DNA of 6,541 bases, from the NCBI GenBank assembly GCA_004173415.1, contig SEHC01000110.1, positions 1 through 6,541 on the forward strand. The letters are read 5' to 3'. Of the stretch, positions 1-6,541 are shown piece by piece. Under the pieces are notes generated by a model. It had not been told where the DNA came from. It ran no database searches and was given only the letters and a program-made list of their open reading frames with translations. Numbering within the stretch: the stretch's first letter is position 1; each line of letters begins with the position of its first letter. Position numbers and translations under genes: made by a program. The DNA is from Lysobacteraceae bacterium (GTDB taxonomy: Bacteria > Pseudomonadota > Gammaproteobacteria > Xanthomonadales > Xanthomonadaceae).

Positions 1-309
1 CAGCGGGACCGGCTCGGGCTCGAAGCAGACGAGAACTTCCTGAACGCCGCAGCCGGCGTTGCCGCGCGTGCCGGCGCCGATGGCCTGCAGCGGATCGACC
101 ACGTGCTGGCCTCCCGCCACGGAACCAGCGTGTTCTCGGTGCAGGGCAGCCTGCACGACCCCGCGCAACTGCGCAGCCAGGTCGACCTCGCCCAGGCCAG
201 CCACGTCCCCGCCCGGGCCAGCGCCCTGGACCTGCGCGAACAGGACCTGGCGCAACCGTTACAGCAGCCCGCGCTTACTGCGCAGCCGCAACGCGGGATC
301 CACCACTAG
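1..309 (+). CDS. C-terminal part of a probable X-Tfe type IV secretion effector (XVIPCD domain); 5' end outside window
   Basis: The frame is open from base 1 to a TAG at 307-309, giving 102 visible residues. They match the layout of the XVIPCD domain, the C-terminal signal recognised by the VirD4 coupling protein of the antibacterial (X-Tfes) type IV secretion system of Xanthomonadales. Seen directly: GLQRIDHV at visible residues 28-35, followed by FSVQG at 45-49, the DPA turn at 53-55, a helix ending in a V-P-x-x-x-S segment (69-74), and a glutamine-rich tail (81-97, ending QPQRGIHH). Known for the family: such proteins carry a toxin domain (peptidoglycan hydrolase, lipase, nuclease and others) at the N-terminus, are injected into rival bacteria, and usually have an immunity gene beside them. 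Toxin type and true start are not visible. The downstream neighbour is convergent, so any immunity gene probably lies upstream, off the window. Confidence in the domain is high; delivery by a T4SS in this strain is inference. Confidence 0.82.
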   Translation, partial: QRDRLGLEADENFLNAAAGVAARAGADGLQRIDHVLASRHGTSVFSVQGSLHDPAQLRSQVDLAQASHVPARASALDLREQDLAQPLQQPALTAQPQRGIHH

Positions 310-385
310 GCGGGGTGTTCGCGATCCACCGCGGCGCGGGGCGGCGCTTCCCCCGCCTTGCCCGGCCTTGTCCCGCGTCCCGCGA
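310..385. other. Convergent intergenic gap with a weak GC-rich stem-loop
   Basis: This 76-bp gap separates the effector stop from the DUF819 stop. It is extremely GC-rich. The best fold is a 6-bp stem GCGGGG (336-341) / CCCCGC (351-356) with a 9-nt loop. Neither strand has a T-tract after it, so it is not a convincing intrinsic terminator. Termination here may be Rho-dependent, or the stem may work weakly in both directions. No gene or other signal was recognised. Confidence 0.3.
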
Positions 386-1642
386 TCAGCCCCCGGCCAT
401 CGACCGCAGCACGATGCCGACGGCGTAGGCCGCCACCGTCCCGGTGGCATAGCCCAGCGCGCCCAGCAGCGCGCCAACCGGCGCCAGCGAGGGATGGAAC
501 ACCGAGGCGACCACCGGCGCCGAGGCGGGGCCGCCGATGTTGCTCTGCGAACCCATGGCGAAATAGAAGAACGGTACCCGCAGCAGCTTGCCCAGCAGCG
601 CCAGCAGCACGATGTGGACCAGGATCCAGATCAGGCCCAGGGCCAGCAGCCAGGGCTTGTCGGCCAGCTTGCCGATGTCCATCTGCATGCCGATGCAGGC
701 GATCAGGATGTACAGGAAGAGCGAACCGATCTTCGAGGCACCCGCCCCATCCAGCGCGCGCGCGCGGGTCAGGCTCAGGCCCAGGCCGACGAAGGTGGAC
801 AGCACCACCACCCAGACGAACGGCTCGTGCAGGCTGACCTGCCTGGCCCACTCGAAGTTGCCGAACCACGCCGATGCCGGGCCCGCGACCGCATGGGCCA
901 GGCCCACCGTGCCGAAGGCGATGGCAAGGATGACCATGAGGTCGGTCAGTGTGGTCACCCGCTCATGCTGCTTCTGGTAACTGGCCAGGCGCTCCTTCAG
1001 TTCCTCGATCGCACGCGTATCGGCGCCGGTGCGCGCGTCGATCGCCTGCGCACGGTTGGCGAGGAAGATCAGCACCGCCATCCATACATAGCCGACCGCC
1101 ACGTCGACCACGACGAACTGGCTGAAGGTGGTCTGGTCGACGTCGAACGCCACCTGCATGGCCATCATGTTGGCGCCGCCGCCGATCCAGCTGCCGGCCA
1201 GCGCGGCCATGCCGCCCCAGGTATCGCCGGCGACGGTCTCGGGATGGAGGAAGTCCATCACCCCGAAGGCGACGAACGCGCCGAGCATCACGCTGATCGA
1301 GGCGGCGGCGTACATCACCAGCAGCTTCGGCCCCAGCTTCAGCACGCCCTTCAGGTCGATGGTCAGGGTCAGCAGCACCAGCGCCGCCGGCAGCAGCACG
1401 CGGCTGGCCACCGGGTTGTAGAGCTTGCTGGACGCGCCATCGATCAAATCCACGCTGTTGTAGATGCCGGGGATGAAATAGCACAGCAGCAGCGCCGGCA
1501 CGTAGGTGTAGAACTTCTTGAAGAAGCCCGTCTCCCGCGAGGCGGTCCAGAAGACCACGCCCAGGGTGGCGGCGATCAGGCCGAACAGTACGATGTCGTT
1601 CTGGATCAGCGCGGTGGACGGTTCGGCGGCTTCGATCGCCAT
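386..1642 (-). CDS. DUF819 family multi-pass inner-membrane protein (YjcL-like)
   Basis: The gene encodes 418 residues, a usual length for DUF819 (PF05684). The sequence is largely hydrophobic, with roughly ten membrane segments by eye (about residues 17-33, 46-60, 82-97, 105-130, 173-195, 232-252, 273-290, 305-320, 331-350, 385-412). The family hallmark is the glycine-rich GSWIGGGANMMAM at 150-162. A second, related glycine-rich element, GSQSNIGGPASAP, occurs at 364-376, suggesting two structural halves. Between the halves lies a charged, helical, probably cytoplasmic linker (about 197-230) rich in E, K, R and Q. The family's transported substrate is not established; a carrier role is inferred from the fold-like features only. 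The start is well fixed: an in-frame TGA lies at 1658-1660, no other start codon lies between it and ATG 1642, and a GGAG (complement of 1653-1656) sits 10 nt upstream. It follows the peptidase gene after a strong terminator, so it is probably a separate transcription unit, and it converges on the effector gene. Confidence 0.9.
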   Translation of the reverse strand: MAIEAAEPSTALIQNDIVLFGLIAATLGVVFWTASRETGFFKKFYTYVPALLLCYFIPGIYNSVDLIDGASSKLYNPVASRVLLPAALVLLTLTIDLKGVLKLGPKLLVMYAAASISVMLGAFVAFGVMDFLHPETVAGDTWGGMAALAGSWIGGGANMMAMQVAFDVDQTTFSQFVVVDVAVGYVWMAVLIFLANRAQAIDARTGADTRAIEELKERLASYQKQHERVTTLTDLMVILAIAFGTVGLAHAVAGPASAWFGNFEWARQVSLHEPFVWVVVLSTFVGLGLSLTRARALDGAGASKIGSLFLYILIACIGMQMDIGKLADKPWLLALGLIWILVHIVLLALLGKLLRVPFFYFAMGSQSNIGGPASAPVVASVFHPSLAPVGALLGALGYATGTVAAYAVGIVLRSMAGG

Positions 1643-1669
1643 CGGCGGCGTACTCCATCAGTCAAAGAA

Positions 1670-1694
1670 AAAGGGCCGGCTTGGCCGGCCCTTT
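1670..1694 (-). terminator. Rho-independent terminator of the S9 peptidase gene
   Basis: A perfect 11-bp stem pairs 1670-1680 with 1684-1694 around a 3-nt loop. Read on the minus strand it is AAAGGGCCGGC-CAA-GCCGGCCCTTT and runs straight into a T-rich stretch (CTTTTTCTTTGA). It begins about 10 nt after the peptidase stop codon (1705-1707). Strong stem, tight loop and U-tract on the minus strand only make this a classical intrinsic terminator. It lies within the 62-bp gap ahead of the DUF819 gene. Confidence 0.92.
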
Positions 1695-1704
1695 CCAGAA
1701 TGCC

Positions 1705-3771
<2,067 letters not shown>

Positions 3772-3774
<3 letters not shown>

Positions 3775-3804
3775 CCGGGGCTCCAGCAGGGGAAACCCCG
3801 GATG
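3772..3804 (-). promoter_or_regulatory. Inverted repeat enclosing the peptidase RBS and start codon
   Basis: CATCCGGGG (3772-3780) and CCCCGGATG (3796-3804) are perfect 9-bp inverted repeats separated by 15 nt. In the minus-strand transcript the 3' arm contains the peptidase AUG, and the GGAG ribosome-binding site (complement of 3781-3784) falls in the loop. Folding would therefore pair the start codon. A shorter competing hairpin, GGGG-TTT-CCCC (complement of 3789-3799), uses part of the same 5' arm. The repeat is plain in the sequence; a regulatory effect on translation is inference. Confidence 0.55.
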
Positions 3805-3831
3805 TTAGGCGTTCGGACCGCCACGGCGCAA
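3802..3831 (-). promoter_or_regulatory. Possible weak sigma-70 promoter for the peptidase gene
   Basis: On the minus strand TTGCGC (complement of 3826-3831) and TAACAT (complement of 3802-3807) are separated by 18 nt. The -10 element keeps the most conserved T, A and final T; the -35 element keeps only TTG. Initiation about 7 nt downstream would be near 3795, removing the 5' arm of the start-codon hairpin from such a transcript. This is a weak match and may be chance. The rest of the 90-bp gap (3775-3864) shows no convincing terminator for the OPT gene. Confidence 0.25.
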
Positions 3832-3864
3832 AGGCGGAAAGTCACACCCCCGCCGCTTCCGCAT

Positions 3865-5847
3865 TCAGCGGGGTCCCGCTTCGACCGCGCCGGCGGCGTG
3901 CGACCTGCTGCCGGTGCGATACAGCAGCCAGCCCACCAACACCAGCACCGCCAGGCCTATCCACTGGCTGAAGTGCAAGGACTCGGGCACGGCCAGCACG
4001 TCGGCGCTCCCGGAGACCACGATCGGCACCGCGATGGCGATGCCCATCAGGGCTTCGCCGGTGATCAGGCCCGCCGAGAACAGGGTGCCGGGGCGATGGA
4101 TGCGGTCCTTTTCCTCTTCTTCATGGTCGCCGACCTTGTGCTTGCGCTGCACGAAGTGGGAGATCAGGCCGCCGAGGAAGATCGGCACCATCAGTTCCAG
4201 CGGCAGGTAGATGCCGATGGCCGCGGCCAGCACCGGTACGCGGAACTTCTTGCCGTGCGCCTTGAGCCACTCGTCCAGGGCGATGATGGCCGCGCCGACC
4301 GCCGCGCCGATCGCAATCATGTCCCACGGCAACTTGCCGCCGAACATGCCCTTGGCCACCGACGCCATCAGCATGGCCTGGGGTGCCGCCAGCGGATTGG
4401 GGTGTTCGGCCGTGGGCGCGCCGATGCCGTAGGCGGTCGCCAGCAGGTTCAGCACCGGGGCCATGATCAGGGCGCAGGAGAACGCGCCGATGGCGAGCAT
4501 CAGCTGCTGCTTCCACGGCGTCGCGCCGACGATGTAGCCCGCCTTGAGGTCCTGCAGGTTGTCGCCGCCCACCGCCGCCGCGCAGCACACCACCGCGCCG
4601 ATCATGATCGCGGCCACCGCGCCGATCGGCGATTCGCGCCCAAGCAGGAAGACCAGCACCACCGAGGCGAACAGGATCGTGGCGATGGTGATGCCCGAAA
4701 CCGGGTTGTTGGACGAGCCGACCAGGCCGGCCAGGTACGCCGACACCGACACGAACAGGAAACCGGCCACGATCATGATGATGGTCATCAGGATGCCGAT
4801 CGCCCAGGGGCTGGCGACCGACGCGTCGGAGGAAACGATGGCGTGGTACAGGACCGCCAGCGGGATCACGAACACCACCAGCGCCACCAGCATCCACTTC
4901 ATCGGCAGGTCGCGGTCGGTTTCGGCCACCACTTCGCCCTTGGCCTTGCGCGCCGCGGCAAAGCCGCTGCGGATGCCCGACACCAGCGACTTGCGCAGCG
5001 AGAACAACGTCCACACCCCGCCGATGAGCATGGCGCCGACGCCCAGGTAGCGGACCTTGGCCGACCAGATGGCAAAGGCGGTGTCGACCGCACCGGCGCC
5101 TGCGACCTGCGCCGCGAGCACCGGGTCGCTGTCCAGGAACAGGGCGTTGTACAGCGGGATGGCGACATGCCAGGACAGCACCGCGCCGGACAGCACCACG
5201 ATGCCGATGTTCAGGCCGACGATGTAGCCCACGCCCAGCAGCGCGGGCGAGAGGTTGGTGCCCAGGTAGGCCAGGCCCTTGCCGTTGGCGAAGAAACCCG
5301 CCTGCGCCCAGCTGTCGGGGATCATCTTCAGGCCGCTGGCCGCGGCCAGCTTGACCAGCGCGCCGACGCCGGCGGACAGGGCCAGTATCTTCAGGCCGGG
5401 ACCGGGATTCTCGCCGGCCTTGAGAACTTCGGCGGCAGCCTTGCCCTCCGGGAAGGGCAACGGGTCTTCGACGATCATCGTGCGACGCAGCGGCACCGAG
5501 AAGAGCACGCCCAGCAAGCCGCCCAGGCCGGCGATCGCCAGCACCCAGGAATAGCGGAAATCCTGCCAGTAGCCGAGGATGATCAACGCCGGGATGGTGA
5601 AGATCACGCCGGCCGCGATCGAGGAGCCGGCCGAAGCTCCGGTCTGGACGATGTTGTTTTCCAGGATGGTGCCGCCACCCAGCAGGCGGAGCACGCCCAT
5701 CGACACCACCGCCGCAGGAATGGCCGTGGCGATGGTCAGGCCGGCGAACAGGCCCAGGTAGGCATTGGCCGCCGACAGGATCATGGCCAGCACGATGGCC
5801 AGGACCACGGCACGGAAGGTGAGTTGCGGCGTCTGCGCGCTGTTCAT
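3865..5847 (-). CDS. OPT family oligopeptide transporter
   Basis: From ATG 5847 the product has 660 residues, almost entirely hydrophobic helices, as expected for bacterial OPT proteins (PF03169, the TIGR00733-type branch). Recognisable conserved stretches are EDPLPFPEGKAAAEVLKAGE at 127-146, SSNNPVSGITIAT at 378-390 (the NPVSG motif), GGDNLQDLKAGYIVGATPWK at 427-446, GIYLPLELMVPIFLGGL at 545-561 and SAGLITGEAL at 591-600. Two charged, probably cytoplasmic loops stand out: about 297-317, and 567-583, which carries a run of four Glu. Family members are proton-coupled carriers for oligopeptides or, in some branches, metal chelates; the substrate here is not readable. The frame extends upstream to a TTG at 5877, but ATG 5847 is preferred: GGGGA lies 5 nt upstream, and the extra ten residues (MSALRRSGIR) add only a short basic extension. 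It is divergent from the POT transporter gene and lies upstream of the peptidase gene, suggesting a peptide-use locus and possible cotranscription with the peptidase. Confidence 0.93.
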   Translation of the reverse strand: MNSAQTPQLTFRAVVLAIVLAMILSAANAYLGLFAGLTIATAIPAAVVSMGVLRLLGGGTILENNIVQTGASAGSSIAAGVIFTIPALIILGYWQDFRYSWVLAIAGLGGLLGVLFSVPLRRTMIVEDPLPFPEGKAAAEVLKAGENPGPGLKILALSAGVGALVKLAAASGLKMIPDSWAQAGFFANGKGLAYLGTNLSPALLGVGYIVGLNIGIVVLSGAVLSWHVAIPLYNALFLDSDPVLAAQVAGAGAVDTAFAIWSAKVRYLGVGAMLIGGVWTLFSLRKSLVSGIRSGFAAARKAKGEVVAETDRDLPMKWMLVALVVFVIPLAVLYHAIVSSDASVASPWAIGILMTIIMIVAGFLFVSVSAYLAGLVGSSNNPVSGITIATILFASVVLVFLLGRESPIGAVAAIMIGAVVCCAAAVGGDNLQDLKAGYIVGATPWKQQLMLAIGAFSCALIMAPVLNLLATAYGIGAPTAEHPNPLAAPQAMLMASVAKGMFGGKLPWDMIAIGAAVGAAIIALDEWLKAHGKKFRVPVLAAAIGIYLPLELMVPIFLGGLISHFVQRKHKVGDHEEEEKDRIHRPGTLFSAGLITGEALMGIAIAVPIVVSGSADVLAVPESLHFSQWIGLAVLVLVGWLLYRTGSRSHAAGAVEAGPR

Positions 5848-5945
5848 GCGAATCCCCGATCTTCGAAGTGCCGACAACCTATAAGGAAGCCCCGGGCAAG
5901 TCCAGCGCCGCGGCTATACTCCGGCTTTCCTAGGCAGGCCGCCCC
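5848..5945. promoter_or_regulatory. Divergent OPT/POT control region
   Basis: This 98-bp gap must hold the promoters of both transporter genes unless they are read through from elsewhere. On the plus strand a -10-like TATACT lies at 5915-5920, about 25 nt before the POT start, with no good -35 hexamer at 15-18 nt spacing. On the minus strand TATAGG (complement of 5878-5883) could be the OPT -10 element, again without a clear -35. A perfect 8-bp palindrome CTTCGAAG lies at 5861-5868 in the OPT leader, and CCCGGG lies at 5891-5896 between the two -10 candidates. Divergent layout and spacing make shared control plausible, but no known operator was recognised. Confidence 0.45.
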
Positions 5946-6541
5946 TTGTCCGCATCCCGCTTGCCGGCAGCCCCGGTCCACGACGATTTCCTCGGCCATC
6001 CCAAGGGCGTCTACGTCTGCTTCTTCACCGAGATGTGGGAGCGCTTCTCCTTCTACGGCATGAAGGCGCTGCTGCTGCTGTACCTGACCAAGTACCACCT
6101 GTTCGGCGACAAGTCCGGCCTGGACCTGCTGGGCGCCTACGGCGGCATGGTCTATTGCATCCCGGTGATCGGCGGCTTGCTGGCCGACCGCTGGCTGGGC
6201 ATGCGCAAGGCCGTGGTGTTCGGCGGCATCCTGCTGGTGCTGGGCCATGCCGGCATGGCCTTCGAGGGCACCGCGGCCGTCAGCGCCGGCGGCCTGGTGA
6301 CCCGCGACGAGGGTGCCTTGCGCTACACCTACCTGTCGCTGGCCCTGATCATCATGGGCGTGGGCTTCCTCAAGCCCAATATCTCCACCATCGTCGGCAG
6401 GCTGTACCCGGACAACGATCCCCGCCGCGATTCGGGCTTCAGCCTGTTCTACGCCGGCATCAACCTGGGCGCGCTGTTCGCTTCGCTGGTCTGCGGCTAC
6501 CTGGGCGAGGCCTACGGATGGAAGTACGGCTTCGGCGCCGC
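5946..6541 (+). CDS. POT/PTR family proton-coupled di-/tripeptide transporter, N-terminal part (runs off the right edge)
   Basis: The window holds the first 198 residues of a protein whose family usually spans about 450-550. Typical POT features are in order: E29-M-W-E-R-F34 in the first helix (the ExxERF motif used in proton coupling), GGLLADRWLGMRKAVVFGG at 76-94 (PTR signature 1 region), GVGFLKPNISTIVG at 138-151 with Lys143 at the position of the conserved helix-4 lysine, and FSLFYAGINLGAL at 165-177 (PTR signature 2). The loop between helices 3 and 4 (about 106-128) looks somewhat long. Members are inner-membrane symporters importing di- and tripeptides with protons. The start is taken as TTG 5946: an in-frame TAG lies at 5931-5933, only TTG codons (5946 or 5961) precede the ERF motif region, and the first ATG (codon 30) would remove the first half of that motif. 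A weak AGG lies 7 nt before the TTG. It is divergent from the OPT gene with a 98-bp gap. Confidence 0.93.
   Translation, partial: MSASRLPAAPVHDDFLGHPKGVYVCFFTEMWERFSFYGMKALLLLYLTKYHLFGDKSGLDLLGAYGGMVYCIPVIGGLLADRWLGMRKAVVFGGILLVLGHAGMAFEGTAAVSAGGLVTRDEGALRYTYLSLALIIMGVGFLKPNISTIVGRLYPDNDPRRDSGFSLFYAGINLGALFASLVCGYLGEAYGWKYGFGA

Noticed and set aside
336..356. Intrinsic terminator between the convergent effector and DUF819 genes
   Set aside because: The 6-bp stem has a 9-nt loop and no T-tract on either strand, so it is reported only as a weak stem-loop.
1655..1669. TTGACT-like -35 element for the DUF819 gene in its leader
   Set aside because: With normal spacing the -10 element would fall at the start codon (ATGGCG), which is not -10-like and would put the transcript start inside the coding region.
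4121..5014. A 297-residue minus-strand frame within the OPT gene
   Set aside because: Alternate-frame shadow of the transporter, compositionally biased (Arg/Gly/Asp-rich) and lacking membrane segments.
5848..5877. TTG 5877 as the OPT start, adding ten residues
   Set aside because: ATG 5847 has GGGGA at 5-nt spacing and begins just before the first helix; no good ribosome-binding site precedes the TTG.
5844..6248. A 134-residue minus-strand frame opposite the POT gene start, covering the divergent control region
   Set aside because: The opposite strand encodes clear POT signatures; this product is Gln/Ala/His-rich without a domain.

Overview
This window looks like a chromosomal segment from a high-GC gammaproteobacterium of the Xanthomonadaceae/Lysobacteraceae (Xanthomonas, Stenotrophomonas, Lysobacter, Luteimonas, Pseudoxanthomonas and relatives). 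Two things point there: strong G/C bias at third codon positions, and a gene fragment at the left edge ending in an XVIPCD-type domain, the C-terminal secretion signal of antibacterial type IV secretion effectors known mainly from this group. The genus cannot be fixed from the sequence alone. No tRNA, rRNA, CRISPR array, insertion sequence or phage gene was seen.

Layout, left to right. (1) 1-309, plus strand: 3' end of a probable X-Tfe effector gene; its toxin part lies outside the window. (2) 386-1642, minus strand: a complete DUF819-family multi-pass membrane protein, convergent with the effector. (3) 1670-1694: a strong intrinsic terminator for the next gene. (4) 1705-3774, minus: a secreted S9-family serine peptidase (dipeptidyl-peptidase 5 / acylaminoacyl-peptidase type) with a complete catalytic triad. 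(5) 3865-5847, minus: an OPT-family oligopeptide transporter. (6) 5946 to the right edge, plus: the N-terminal 198 residues of a POT/PTR-family proton-coupled di-/tripeptide transporter, divergent from the OPT gene and apparently starting with TTG. The four intergenic gaps are all under 100 bp.

Genes 4-6 make biological sense together as a peptide-scavenging locus: an exported peptidase trims oligopeptides in the periplasm, the POT carrier would take up di- and tripeptides, and the OPT carrier may take up longer peptides or other OPT substrates. The OPT and peptidase genes run in the same direction with a 90-bp gap. A perfect 9-bp inverted repeat there encloses the peptidase ribosome-binding site and contains its start codon, suggesting translational control of the second gene. 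The DUF819 gene follows the terminator so closely that its promoter is not obvious.

I do not see a wholly new system. The most useful leads are the effector tail at the left edge, the start-codon hairpin of the peptidase and the shared OPT/POT control region. The very long plus-strand open frames opposite genes 2, 4 and 5 are best explained as codon-bias shadows.
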